Positions 1 to 11,574 of a stretch of DNA of 64,000 nucleotides are shown here, piece by piece. Below the pieces are notes generated by a model. It made no database searches. It saw only the letters and a list, made by a program, of their open reading frames with translations, and had not been told where the DNA came from. The first letter of the stretch is position 1. Each line of letters begins with the position of its first letter. The stretch is from Clonostachys chloroleuca. Taxonomy: Eukaryota > Ascomycota > Sordariomycetes > Hypocreales > Bionectriaceae. The position numbers and the translations under genes were made by a program. Location: assembly GCA_037952775.1 (NCBI GenBank), contig JBANAY010000003.1:23312001-23376000 (forward strand), given 5' to 3'.

Positions 1-407
1 GTAGAGCTATACCGCCAGTGACTTGAACGTGATACAAAATCACCTTCAACCACTCTAATTTTCGGTTTAGTTCAGGACGCAGATACACCTGGCTATCATT
101 CAGCGGCTGAGTCAGTTCCACTTCTTCAAGTGAGGGAGTTTCTTCATGTTGTTTGGCAGGTGACATACGCTTCATGGAGAATTCCCGCTGTTGCGAGCAG
201 AATGGGCGACAGGCCAATGTTGGAGATAATTGCTGCTGAAGTGCTGCCGGAGAGCTGCATGGCACAACCGACAATGCGGAGTGAGAAGAATACAAGTAGA
301 TACCCCCAGCCGAGTAGTCCTGTGGCCCCATGCTTCCATAGAATATAGAAGGCAGGGACGCTGAGAGTAGAGTAGATGGCTAATTGGGTGATGGAGAGTT
401 GATCCAT
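1..407 (-). CDS. DUF7702-like integral membrane protein, 3' end beyond window
   Basis: Unknown-function fungal membrane protein; only its 5' part lies in the window. The start is the ATG at 407, because the protein beginning MDQLSITQLAIY matches the usual family opening; an upstream in-frame ATG at 530 would add 41 unlike residues. Exon 1 (169-407) encodes hydrophobic helices, including the family-like stretch around SLRIVGCAMQL and the following IGLSPILLA. I place a 76-nt intron at 93-168 (donor GTATGT, branch CTGAC, acceptor TAG). Exon 2 (92 to 1) continues as a charged segment, then another hydrophobic helix that runs off the left edge. DUF7702 membership is from motif memory, not a search. 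Confidence 0.72.
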
Positions 408-827
408 TGTAATATCAATGTTGGAAGAGTCTTTATGCTGTGCTGGACGAGTTCTTGTACTTGCTTGACTGTGTCGTGAATGAGGATGGGCTATCGTAAA
501 CAATCCTGAGGAAAAATGACCCAAGGGCACCTATATATAATTTTTATTCCATCTCACATCTTCTCTAGTGAAGTCCAAAACCTGAGCATTGAACGAGAGA
601 TGACTCTCTCTTCGGCACTTAACATCCGTATGGCTGTGTCACTGCGGACTATCTGGTTGCTGAGTGAAATGTGGGTACTAAACGATACCGATGCCGATGA
701 ACGAGGAACGAGGAACGAGACTGGAGGGGCTTCAGGGATCGGCAGCAGACCAATTTAAATCCTTGACATTGCTCCTTTCTGGTTTCGCCGAGTGTCAACT
801 CTTCTCCTGCTCTATTATTTATCTCCG
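408..827. other. Intergenic, 408-827
   Basis: This is the upstream region of the DUF7702-like gene and the downstream region of the Zn2Cys6 regulator. Short open frames here have no recognisable content. I see no RNA gene or repeat. Confidence 0.5.
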
Positions 828-2167
828 TTAATCAACTGCTGTTTTCATGTTACCAGACTCCAAGCGACAAGGTAACTGCTCACCGGCAACGATACTTGCT
901 GGCCATCGCATCATGGCTTCCCACTCCGGCCCATCCAAGAGCCCGCTCTCCTGAAGCGCCTTGATTTCCTGCTTTGCGCTGTCACCAACCCACCACATCT
1001 CACTCGCGTACGAACAAAAGGCAAAGACGTGCGCCAGCAGCACCAGCGCCCTCGGCCGCTTCATACTCAGCAACTCGACGTACCGCGCCGGAAGCAGCGT
1101 CGAAAGATACATCAACCTTCGACAGAATATATTGAGAGGCTCGCCGGCTTCGCGACCCGAGGCGACCCATTCGAGTAATCTTACAGTCTCCCGATACGCC
1201 TCTTCGTCGATTGCGTCCCCCAGATCTTCGCTCCCCACTGGGACGAGGAGATGCGAGAGGGCCCCGAGCATCGGTAGATCGTCCGACTTGCGCATTCGGA
1301 TGGTGTCTACGCTGGTGTGAACCAAGGGCCAGATGAGGGCATCCTTGTCATCCTGGAGGAGGGCCAGTGCGCATTTACATACATCGCCAATCCCCCGGGA
1401 GAGCTGGAGCCAGTCCATGGGAGGCTCATACGGGCCACTCAAATCTCGCTCCCGCAGATGCGCAAACGCGTCGAGGGTGATGACGACCGTAGTGAAGCTT
1501 ACCGCGTCGGCGTTCTCACGCGTGAAATGACCTAGAGCCGCGCGGTGCGCCTGCAGGGTCTTTTCGAGATAGCGAGCGCGCCAGTGGAGGCGTTCAGCTG
1601 CGACTTTGTGCTTGTACGTGGCCTCGTACAGGCATGAAAAGCCTAGGATGGCATGCAAAAGAGGCTCGTAACCGAGTGCCATCTCGGGGACGCCCACGGT
1701 CCATATTTCCAGCAGTTTAGGTATGTGGGTTCCCGGGATGTAAGGGCAAACCTGAGTGACAAACACATGGAGGAGTCGGAGCTCACGGTGTCTGCGTTCT
1801 TGCGTCTCTTGGAAGAAAGTATCAGGCTCGGGCTTCGCTCCTCTATCAGGTTTGGGACTGGTGCTGTCGGGGCGCCGGTCATACACGCAAGCTACCCTGT
1901 GACGAGTGCATCCACCCTGAAGAAACCAAGATCAATGTAAATGTTAGTCCTTCCATCCCTAGTGTATTCGGCAGCGACCAAGGCTGCTGAGGAGAACGAA
2001 CTCACGCAGGTTGGTTGCGTCTCGTCACACTGCAAAGCTGCTGAGTCAGAGCAATCATCATGGTGCCACTCTCTAGACAGAGCTGTTTGGGCACATACCT
2101 TGACGCGCCTGGTTCTGCAGCGCAAACATCCCGTCTTAGACTTGGTATGGTACAAGCGTGGTGGCAT
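828..2167 (-). CDS. Zn2Cys6 transcription factor with Fungal_trans_2-like domain
   Basis: Probable DNA-binding transcription factor of 393 aa in three exons: 2099-2167, 2006-2029 (24 nt) and 828-1916. The introns (2030-2098 and 1917-2005) split the zinc cluster. When spliced, the N-terminus reads C-x2-C-x6-C-x5-C-x2-C-x6-C followed by VYDRRPDS, the canonical Zn2Cys6 binuclear cluster, and this fit supports the tiny middle exon. The remaining ~330 residues are helical and resemble the fungal-specific regulatory domain of Upc2-type sterol or secondary-metabolism regulators, including the usual WTVGVPEMA...LLHAILGFSCLYEA-like opening. The start ATG at 2167 lies just ahead of the cluster, as in relatives. 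Its targets are unknown; the neighbours are a membrane protein and an esterase. Confidence 0.88.
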
Positions 2168-3617
2168 TTGATAATTATATTGGATCGAGCAGCGCAAGTG
2201 AAGCCTGGGAGAGCTAGAAGCTTCTGAGGAACAATCGTAGAATCCGCGCGTCCTTCAATGGATGAATTCAGCCGTCGTCATCCACGTGACCCGCAGTTGC
2301 CGCTATTTAGCGCCTAATATAGCGCCGACGTGCTGTAACGGCCGCTAATGCTTAGGGCTTATGGTGTGATGTCATGGCGAGCTACAGCAAGTTAACTCAC
2401 CTCGCTACATGCTCATGGTCTGTTGAATCTTTGTTCGTGCTACAGCTGTGGGATTTTCCATGCATAGTCATTTATTTCTCTCAAGGTAGAAATTACCGTT
2501 GATGCACTGGAAATCTGGGCCGGAGCAAGAGGCGGGTGACATTACTCAGTCCCGCAACCCGGAGCCTTGCGCAACATTAGAGATTAACTGAATATGTATT
2601 CATCTGTGATTTCAAGGATGAATGAGAGTTTTTCCATGGTCAGTGATGCCACACCTGTAGGTCATAGCGAAATGTCTCTGATTCAAATTTCATACAAGTT
2701 CTTAAATACGACCTTTGAACAAAGCAGCTGGAATGTGAATTGAATACAAGCAGTGCAAACTAAGAAAACTACATCGTATGGAAAACTCACATGGAAATCT
2801 TGCTGTTTCATTGATGATGTTTTTTAACAACTATTAAGGTTAGGTCCGGTTTAGAGTATATACTCTTGACTTGCTAAAACAGAGTAAAAAAATGCGTTGT
2901 AACGTTGACTTGACAGATACTCTTGGACTGGTTTTATATCTAGAACTTCTCTTAACAACGGCCTTTATTTACTCCGACAATACGCTAGGTCATCATCTCA
3001 TATACGAATATAGCAAAGGTGTATGTCATTTATGCGTAAGACTGTCTGCTCAAAAATATTCTGTTTGGAGGATGGTTCCTGAAAGGGAAAAACAGTCGCA
3101 ACTATTCAGGCTACCCTAATGGAGAGAATCCACTCGTGGATGCGGGGCTGGTACAGAGCGGCTGGATTGTAGTCCCGACATTTCTGAATCATTCAACGAG
3201 CTAAAATCTTATTCTATAACTTGTTTTCCCCTCAATTAGGTTGTCGCATGGCTTTTTCGGTTTTCCTCAGACCAGCCTGGGAAAAACAACCCGAGATTGA
3301 TTGAGAACACTGGAGCACTCATGTGGGGCAGTATTGTGACTTGCTCGCCGTTTGACTCTTGCACTCATGTGCTAAGGATACCTCGAGTGAGACTTTATGC
3401 CTAAAAACTGTTAGCTGAAGTAAGTATCTACAGGGATTTGATTCACGGTTGACGGGGTTTCGGTGGGAGGTGGATCAGTCGAACCATTATTGAGCTTTGC
3501 TCTACCGTCATTCCGTAGCACAGTGACGGAGTTGCGGAAGTCATTGTCCAGTATAACTGGCCTTTGGAAGGTTCTCAATGCATCAGATTATCAAGAGCTT
3601 GCACCGGTCTTAAGATC
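2168..3617. other. Intergenic, 2168-3617
   Basis: Divergent promoter region between the Zn2Cys6 regulator and the tannase-family gene. An 82-codon frame at 2871-3119 has no recognisable domain, splice context or codon character. I see nothing else supportable. Confidence 0.5.
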
Positions 3618-5255
3618 ATGCGAGTCTCAAAGAACCTTCTTGTAGCGGGCGTCTTTGCGGGCCACTCTTTGGCCACTAAGATGAGCACTTGCTCTCCCGA
3701 CGCCTTCTCTTTCCCTCCCATTCTTGGCACTGAGCTTCATTCCATTACTGCATCGCTTGTCAGAGGCTATACGGGCTTCGTAGCATTTGGAAGACCCGAA
3801 GCTGCTCTCATCGAGCCCGGTGGCGTTGACTTTTGCAATGTCACCGTTTCCTATAAGCATCCCGCGCACGAAGATCTAGTATCTGTTCACGTCTGGCTCC
3901 CAACAGCCAAGTCTAATGAGCGTCTCGTGGGCCTTGGTGGAGGAGGCTGGGCAGCTGGAGAAGTTGGTGCTGAAGTCATGACGGGATTAGCTTCGCAAGG
4001 CTATGCAGTTGCTTCGACTGACGGAGGATACTTCCATAACCATTTCGGCACCGCTGATCCTTGGCTGATGAAGAGCCCCGGAAACCTGGACTACCCGCTG
4101 ATTGTGAATTTTGCTCATCGCAGTCTTCATGAGTTGGCTGTCATCTCCAAACATGTTGTCGCGCAGGGTTATGGAGCGAAGGCCAAGTTCGCGTACTGGC
4201 ATGGATGCTCGACGGGTGGGAGACAGGGCATGACAATTGCCAACAAGTACCCGGAAGACTTTGATGGCATTCTCGCAAGTTGCCCTGCAGTCGACTACCC
4301 ATCGCTAGTCTTGTCACTGTACTGGCCTCAGTTCGTTATGAATCAACGGAACGTGTATCCTCATGCATGCGAGTTCGAGCTTTTGGCCCGGGCGGTCACC
4401 GAAGCTTGCGATGGCCTTGATGGTGATGTTGACGGAATTGTTGCTAGGCTTGATCTTTGCCATTTCGATCTCCAATCTTTGGCTGGAAAGGTTATTGATT
4501 GTAATGGAAAGCCGCTTCAAGTATCTCAAGAGACTTTAGAAGTCTACAAAGCAATCTTGAAGGGGCCTGTTGATCCGCAAGAGAATGAGCTTATCGGGGG
4601 AGCCACGCCAGGAGCAAACCTCGTTGGATTCCTTGGAACTGCAAACACTGTCTGCGACGAGGACAACAACTGCGCCCGGGGCCGGCCTTTCACCATTGCC
4701 ACAGATTGGATTCGGCTCATGCTCAAGAAGGATCCACAGTTTGGCCCCGCGAAGTTATCCCACGAGGAGTACGCTCGGATGTTCCGGGACGCCCGGCAGG
4801 AATGGGGGCACCTGTTTGGTAGCAACGAACCTGATCTGGAACGTTTTAGGATGTTGGGGAACAAGATGCTGGCTTGGCATGCAATGAACGACCAGGTGAT
4901 TCCGCTATCGCATATGCGAGGGCACTTTGACAAAGTCCGGGCGACCGACGAGCTGCATGGCATCACCACCTCCGACTACTACCGCTACTTCGAGGTGCCA
5001 GGCGCCAGCCATTGCGGAGCCGCAGATGGAGTTGCATATCCTATGCATGCTCTTGAGGCTTTACGGTTGTGGGTGGAGGAGGGCATCGCGCCAGAGGAGC
5101 TGTCGACTGTTGTGTTGGGCAGCGAGGGGAACCGGCCTGGCACACCAGTTTGTAACTACCCCAAGGTAGCCAATTGGGAAAATGGTTCATTCACGTGCAG
5201 GGAGAGTGGCGGTCAGCCCGATGATTCTTTAGAACATCAAAAGGACGAGCTTTGA
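3618..5255 (+). CDS. Tannase/feruloyl esterase family protein with C-terminal KDEL
   Basis: Single-exon gene of 545 aa, predicted to hydrolyse ester bonds of gallate or ferulate conjugates in the secretory pathway. I start at the ATG at 3618, because it opens a signal peptide (MRVSKNLLVAGVFAGHSLA); the in-frame upstream ATG at 3564 would bury it. The tannase-fold alpha/beta-hydrolase signature GCSTGGRQG gives nucleophile Ser198. Asp425 (in NDQVIP) and His465 (in GASHCG) complete the triad. Cys197 and Cys466 sit next to Ser and His, as in the family's CS-D-HC motif. The acidic CDGLDGDVDGIV segment is the expected lid calcium site. The length is typical. Unusually, the protein ends in KDEL, an ER-retrieval signal, although family members are normally secreted. 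Substrate cannot be assigned. Confidence 0.92.
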   Translation: MRVSKNLLVAGVFAGHSLATKMSTCSPDAFSFPPILGTELHSITASLVRGYTGFVAFGRPEAALIEPGGVDFCNVTVSYKHPAHEDLVSVHVWLPTAKSNERLVGLGGGGWAAGEVGAEVMTGLASQGYAVASTDGGYFHNHFGTADPWLMKSPGNLDYPLIVNFAHRSLHELAVISKHVVAQGYGAKAKFAYWHGCSTGGRQGMTIANKYPEDFDGILASCPAVDYPSLVLSLYWPQFVMNQRNVYPHACEFELLARAVTEACDGLDGDVDGIVARLDLCHFDLQSLAGKVIDCNGKPLQVSQETLEVYKAILKGPVDPQENELIGGATPGANLVGFLGTANTVCDEDNNCARGRPFTIATDWIRLMLKKDPQFGPAKLSHEEYARMFRDARQEWGHLFGSNEPDLERFRMLGNKMLAWHAMNDQVIPLSHMRGHFDKVRATDELHGITTSDYYRYFEVPGASHCGAADGVAYPMHALEALRLWVEEGIAPEELSTVVLGSEGNRPGTPVCNYPKVANWENGSFTCRESGGQPDDSLEHQKDEL

Positions 5256-7566
5256 TAAACTTGACGACAACGGCAAGCCGCTTCAGCGTTCAGATGGGGA
5301 GGTTGTTCATGGCTCGATATAAGAGCAAGAACATACTCGTTAGGATAAGAGAAATAGCAACATTGAACCTTTTTTTCAAGTGAACTGCGACCGTAAAGAA
5401 TATTTTGAACGGCAAATTCTAGCCGTGTGGTCACCCAAGCATCGCCCCCAGTCACTCGCTAATTACGTTCAGGGGGTCTTATGCCAGATGTTTTCTGCTT
5501 CCGCTTTTATGGACCGCCGTTGGGCCCGCTGGATACACACTCGGCTCAGGCATCTTAGCGGCGGGTACCGAAGCTTGTTCTTGAAGGATGATCATTTCGG
5601 TCTCGCTCTTTGGTGTGGGATTTCATTAAGCTTCTCCTCAATATCTGTTGTTATCTGCCCCGGAGAATGCGTGATTGATAGGCATGCCCGGCCTGGAAGC
5701 GGCTGTGGGGGTTTGATCTACACAAAACTACACGAATGTCCATTTTTGTGTTCTTCAAGAGGAAGAATAAGGTAAAAAAAACGGACCTCGAAAGAGGGGC
5801 TCGCTAAACATCACGAACTGGAGATTACATTAATTGCCTCACCGACGATTTGGGTAGAGATCTGGACCCGTTCGCTTGTAGATAGACTCACGGTGCTCTT
5901 ACTCAGTGGGTACACGGAGAAGATCTTTAATATAGGCATAATTGGGGTCAATACTCGTTAAAGATGCCTTGCATGCCGACTTGTGAGGAGTTGCTCTAGT
6001 GATTGCGCAGACTCGAAGTAGGAGACGGGGAGATTTCGCTCCCAGACTGACTTGTGAACAGTGTGAACCCAGCAGATAATTCTTTGACGGAATCCTAAGA
6101 AATGAAGTTAGTCAGAGGCATGCAGACGATTGTTCGTTGGAGCTTGCCACGAATTTTATGATGACGCCTTGTGACGAAGCACTGCAAATTTTTCTGCCTT
6201 GACTTGGAAAATGAAAAGATGCGCTCGGGAAAACATGTTTGAAATGGAGATTGGAGGGACGAGAACCGGCGTGACTTCAATGAGGAGGAGAATTGAACCA
6301 GGAGAAAATAATTTCTTGCATGGAATCGGCCAGGGCCGAATTGTTCGGTGAGAAAAAGGTGCCCAAGGCAGCCCGTTTCTTTTCCGATTACGAGTTTTCT
6401 ACGGATTATTCGACAATTCATCCGGGCCAGCTAATGAAATACGGTTATCTCAGTCTCGCGGTTAGTGGTGTGATGTTGAGGGCCGATGATGATGGATGAC
6501 TCCCTGAGAGCAAAGTGCCAAGATATCAGGCTATCACTTTGAAAGCAAGGCGAGACAAGAAAGATACGGCGTATTTGGCCGTTGGTGTTTCTTTCCCCTT
6601 AACGACATTTGAAAATTCGATGTCGACACCTCATGCCACCCTCAGCAGGGGTCATAACCTGATTTGGTAGGAATGTCACCGTAGGGATGACGGCCCGACT
6701 TGGGTCGATCGAGAGTCGCGCCTGGACCCCCACCGTAAACCATGTAAGCGAGAAGTATGTACAAGCCCCCTTATCACGCCCGTTGATGAGGCGCAGGGGC
6801 TCCGGTACGTGGGCTTGTCTGGCCGAGCCCAGAGAAGGGCTGATTCCACGCTGGCCCTCGAGGTCCACGCTTGTTCGAGGTTTCAGGGAGGCGTCGATGG
6901 CCGCCTGTAAGACGAATACGCTTGTTGGATGGAGATGGCGGAGCGGAGTGAACAAGACTGCGTCGAACGAGAGCTGCCGGCCTGACCCCTTTCGCCTCTG
7001 TAGACGTGGCTGAGGGAAAGAATGTTCCCTCCTTCCAAGGCCAGGGGAGTTCTCTGATCCCTGCAGTAGCCAAGCCGATTATCGGCCGGTGTGTCAAAAG
7101 ACCGTAGGCCCGAGCAATGAATTCGGGGTGACAACGCCCGGGTGAAAACCTGTAAGATGCCAACCTGGACGCACGTTCAAGAATATCTACCAATGGGAAT
7201 AACCTCTTATGCTTATCTAGTGCAAGAGGGTCGGGCTTAGCCGATATTCGATACGATAATTGTTCTCTCGGTGTGCGCTGACGGCCTCCATCATCGATCC
7301 CTGGCCAGGTTCCAGACCACGCACCACCTAATCGGACATGATCCGATAATTCCCGGCGCAGGCTCTGGCGGCTTCCATACACGAATGAAACCTCAATTAC
7401 AAACCGGCCAGGGATCAAGATTTTGCAGCGGTCCGGCAGGAAAAATCTTGCTATCGGGATGTATCTTTCGTATGCCTGCAACAATGAATCATTCCCTTGC
7501 CATCATCCGATCGCAGCCCCCCCCTGGACAGCCCTTCCGTCGCTAAATCGTCCGTGAGACTGGGCT
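5256..7566. other. Intergenic, 5256-7566
   Basis: About 2.3 kb with no supportable gene. Several long overlapping frames occur on both strands around 6600-7500, including a 236-codon minus frame at 6774-7484. Their products are rich in Arg, Pro and Gly, show no domain and overlap open frames on the opposite strand, so I treat them as chance frames in a GC-rich patch. Confidence 0.45.
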
Positions 7567-7599
7567 GGTGTTACAGTTTGTCATGTTACTAGTAACACC
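7567..7599. promoter_or_regulatory. Nested palindromes upstream of MFS gene
   Basis: GGTGTTAC at 7567-7574 is repeated inverted as GTAACACC at 7592-7599. Inside lies the perfect 12-bp palindrome GTTACTAGTAAC (7585-7596). It is about 240 bp upstream of the transporter ATG, and an ATATATAG TATA-like element follows near 7700. Such symmetry fits a dimeric activator site, but no factor can be named. Confidence 0.35.
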
Positions 7600-7835
7600 A
7601 CCTTCGAGGACTAATCCGGATGGCGATCACCGCGGGCTCCAGGAGAGAGTAACGAGATTTTGACGTTCGCGAGCAATGCTGAGCCACGTCCGTTTTGCAT
7701 ATATAGACAGTGAACGCCTGGTGGATCAAAATCTTTTTTTGTTCATCACAATCAGCAATTGAATTGTATCAACTAACGAGTTGATTCCACACACAACACT
7801 TCCTCATAGAGAACCTCCTCTTGCCTAATCGCACA

Positions 7836-9597
7836 ATGAGTGCCGCCACATCCACCTCGACCGTCATGGTTCTCGGGGGCGACCAGGAGAAAGGTCGCAC
7901 TGTCGATGTTGAACGATCGGCAGCCCTAGAGGCGTTCCCCGACCAGGACAAGGACAAAACCGACGAAGAAAAGAAGAAAATTGTAAGCCACTCGATTTAG
8001 ATTGTTCTTCACCACACTGGATTCTGACTCGTACATTCAATTAGGATCGAGATTTAGTATGGAAAACCGATCTTTGGCTCGTGCCATGGCTTGCGGTTCT
8101 GTAAGTCGTCATCACTGTGCGCCTTCAAACCCCGGCATCCACTCTAACAATCGCTTAGATATTGTTTTTGCTTCATCTGCCGTACAAACATTGGCAATGC
8201 CAAGCTCCAGGGCATGGAGACCGCTCTGGGGATGAGCGGTATCGACTACAACATGTCTTTGACCATCTTCTTCATCGCATACGCCTTCTTTGATCCCATT
8301 ACCAACGCCATTCTCAAAAAGTCATCGCCGCGTGTCTTCTTCACCATGATCATGGTTGTTTCCGGCGTTATCGTGACGCTCACCGGACTCTGCAGCAACT
8401 ATTCGGGTTTGCTGGCGGCGCGATTCTTCCTCGGAGTCGCCCAGTCAGCCTTTTTCCCGGGCGTCAACTACTACTTATCTTGCTGGTACAAGTCCAGTGA
8501 GATCGGTCTGCGCAGTGCCGTCTTCTTCTCAGCGGCTGCCCTTGCTGGCTCCTTTTCAGGACTCTTGGCTTTCGGCATCGCAAAGATGGACGGTGTTGCT
8601 GGACTTCAGGGATGGGCATGGATCTTCATCTTGTGAGTTATACGATACGATAAATCAGTATGTGCGTGTGAATTTAGGCTAATTGAGGACTTAGAGAGGG
8701 AATTGCCACGTTCATTTCCGGTGTCATCTGCTGGTTCATGCCTCTTGACTGGCCCGCCACCGCACACTTTCTCTCGGCCGAAGATCGGATCCGTGTCCAG
8801 CGACGTCTTCTCCTCGACAAGCAGTCCGCCGTCGGCGAACACTTTGACAAGCGATATGTTTATGAGGCTTGCAAGGATTGGAAGACCTACGGATACATGC
8901 TTGTATATACTGGCTGCTTGATGCCTCTCTACGCCTTCGCCCTGTTCTTGCCAACGTAAGTTCCAGCATTGCTCCATAGTGGAGACAGACAGACTCTAAC
9001 AAATTTGTGACCAGAATCATCCAAGGAATGGGAAAGTCTGGAGCTACTGCCCAGATTCTGAGCGTTCCGCCTTATGCTTGTGCGGCCGTCTTTACTATTA
9101 TCGTTGGCTACATAGCTGATCGCACTCGGTGCCGTGGCTGGTGCAACATCGCCCCAACCCTGCTCGCAATTGTCGGTTTCGTCATTCTGATTGCAACCGA
9201 CAACGTGAACGCGCAGTACGCAGGCACATTCCTCGGTGCCATGGGCATTTACCCCACCATTCCCAACTCCCTTTCGTGGGTTTCCAACAACACTGAAGGC
9301 TCCTTGAAGCGCGCCATCGCCCTCGGAATGGTGATTGGCTTTGGAACACTGAACGGTGCCGTCTCCAGCAACATCTACATGACCAAGGAAAAGCCACGAT
9401 ACTGGACCGGCCACGCTACAGTCCTGGCCTACCTGGTTGTCTGTTTGCTCGGAGGAAGTCTGCTTGTGCACTTCGCACTGGCCGCTGAGAACAAGAAGAG
9501 AAAGAATGGAGAGCGAGACTCGATGTTTGAGAAGCTGTCTAAAGACGAGCTGTTGATCAAGGGTGACAAGAGACCTGATTTCATGTATACACTTTAG
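7836..9597 (+). CDS. MFS transporter, allantoate permease (DAL5)-like
   Basis: Predicted plasma-membrane permease of the anion:cation symporter (DAL5/Tna1-like) family, which imports small organic anions such as allantoate, nicotinate or vitamins. There are five exons: 7836-7982, 8045-8100, 8159-8632, 8695-8955 and 9015-9597, giving 506 aa. All junctions keep frame. The hydrophilic N-terminus leads into the first membrane helix, followed by the family signature RTNIGNAKLQGME, then SLTIFFIAYAFFDP and AARFFLGVAQSAFFPGVNYYLSCWY. The C-terminal half has the usual second six-helix bundle and ends DFMYTL. In several family members the motif preceding RTN is D; here it is C (FICRTN), which is a mild oddity. 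It sits beside a convergent Fungal_trans_2 regulator. The substrate is not predictable. Confidence 0.92.
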
Positions 9598-10005
9598 AGA
9601 AACGGACAAAGTACGGAGTTATTTCATATTTTAGGGCGGAGGGATTTGGTATCTTGCATTTCTAAAATAGACCTAGACGGGTATACATAATATAATAGAG
9701 ATACAAAGGCTTATAATTCATGATCTCCTCATCATCAAAGGAACAGAGATAAGATCCTAAGCTGTGGAACTTTCTGGGCTGCGGTTTTCACTTGCCACCA
9801 ATAACTGATTAGATCTCAGAAGTTTGTGCCTAAGGTTCCAGGTTTATCGTCCGTAAATTGCCACCTTGACTCGAGAGTTGTGGTCATTGCCCCCAGGCCC
9901 AGCCCCCTTTGGTATTGATGGCGTGATAAATATTTATCCCAACAAGACCTCACAAACGATGCGACAGTGGCCTGAGAGCTTGAGAACACATGTGCCTTGC
10001 ATATA
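9598..10005. other. Intergenic between convergent genes
   Basis: Shared 3' region of the MFS gene and the minus-strand regulator. It is AT-rich with no further feature seen. Confidence 0.5.
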
Positions 10006-11574
10006 TTAGACTACTTTTGCACTTGTTACTGGATATTTCCCCAGACTAGAGTTGCTTTGTGGCCACCACTGGCGATACAGAGCTTTCGCAGGGCCTTCAA
10101 ATGTGACACGAATCCACAGGTAGCGCTCCAGGACAGCTAACATTTCTTCCCAGGTATGCAGGCCGAGATTCGAGGCTGCTTGAATCACCATGTCCTGTAT
10201 CCATTCTCGATCAAAATCCTCATACACAGAATTGGCAACCACGAAAAGCGCCCAGACAATCAGCCCATCGGCCTCCTTACCAGGAACTAGTTGGTGTGCA
10301 AGCAGCGAAGCTTTGATTCGCTTAGCCAGATAAAATAGGTGCCTCCCGAACCCTTTGATGGGAGTAAGTAGGTATTTCACATATGCTAGCATACAGAGAC
10401 GCAGCAGTTCCGAGTTGGAGGTTACATCGAACTCGATAGCTAGCAGACGATATGGAACCGACTGACTGAGACGAGAGAAGAACCCCGGTGTCATCTTCAC
10501 ATTGGTTCTTGTTGCGTCGTTTGCCGCATTTGAAAATTCTCGCAAGTCAGCCCAGATGGTTCGTATTCTTGAGTCAAGGCCTGGGCAAACATGGCGCAAT
10601 TCAGGGCACCTGGTTGCACCGTCGGTGGCGATATGAGGTACCCAAGGCACCTCACGGAAGAACCTCGATTGTTCTCCAGTGGCTAAACACAAAGCAAAAT
10701 CGATCCTGGAAAGAATGATGAGTACAGGATATAAGAGAAAATGGGGTTGCTCTGTGCCAACCTTTGAGCCTTGTGCTCGACCATACTGCCCTCACCAAGA
10801 GCAGCCAGCCCACCACGCAGCTGGACTAGACGGTACAGGCCGTCCATGTGTGCCTTGAGCATAAAAAAATCCTGGAGCATGATTGCTGATGTGGCTAGCG
10901 AAACTATGACAGCCATTGTTGCATTGCTGGTTGAAGAAGCCTCCGACTGAAGGTACTGTTGAAGATAGAACAGGGCCTTGGCAAGATGCCACCGAGCGGC
11001 ATCGCTGTAGGTTACATCCAGGGTCGTATCATAGAGACACTGGGCTGTGAAGAGCATCGAGTGGACGAGACCGGGGTTGTGGGCGATGTTATCGAAGCAG
11101 TACATGGTCTGCTGTGGACCAGCAACAAGCGCATTCTCGAGGCTGAACGTTGCCGGCTTGATCAACGTGAACGCTGCCAGGGGCGGGAAATTCATTACAA
11201 TTGGGATCCTTGGCTACGGGGAAAAGACTAGGATATCACCCACCTCGATAAATCAGATCTAGCATGTGAGGGGTGAGCTCTATGTCGAAGCCGGCGAGAG
11301 ACAGCTCAGCCGCAAGCCTGCCAGAGGACTTCGGAACCCACTCGGCCACGTCGCCTTGGGCTTCAAGAGCCGCCCGGGAGAGTTTACGTGCCGCCCAACG
11401 GGAATTATCGTCAGCCATCAGGCGAGCTACTTTCCGCTGTCGTTTGGCATCGCGGGTGTTCTTGTCGCGCATGACATGGCTGCGCATCACCCTTCTGGTG
11501 GCCTCATCGGGCTGGTCGAGCGAGGTGGAGACAATCCACAGCGGTTTGGTCACTTTGAAGGTTAGGGGTCTCAT
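10006..11574 (-). CDS. Fungal_trans_2-like regulatory protein
   Basis: Unnamed fungal regulator-like protein, about 480 aa. I place exons at 11244-11574, 10762-11173 and 10006-10705. The N-terminal part has the pattern QPDE-x-RR-x2-RSHVMR followed by a basic stretch (RQRKVARL). This is characteristic of a large ascomycete family that carries the Fungal_trans_2 domain but no visible zinc cluster. The middle part (helices around HSMLFTAQCLYD, ALFYLQQYLQ, LAALGEGSMVEHKAQR) and the C-terminal helices match that family in order. The first intron is ambiguous: a 70-nt intron (11174-11243) keeps frame with consensus sites but removes a FPPLA-like stretch that relatives often encode. The second intron uses a weak GTTGGC donor. 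No DNA-binding domain is seen, so transcription-factor activity is an inference. Confidence 0.75.

Noticed and set aside
5380..5775. 131-codon plus-strand frame
   Set aside because: No recognisable motif, no promoter or splice context, located in an AT/GC-mixed intergenic stretch.
6774..7484. 236-codon minus-strand frame
   Set aside because: Product is Arg/Pro/Gly-rich with no domain, and other frames on both strands are also open here; likely chance in a GC-rich patch.
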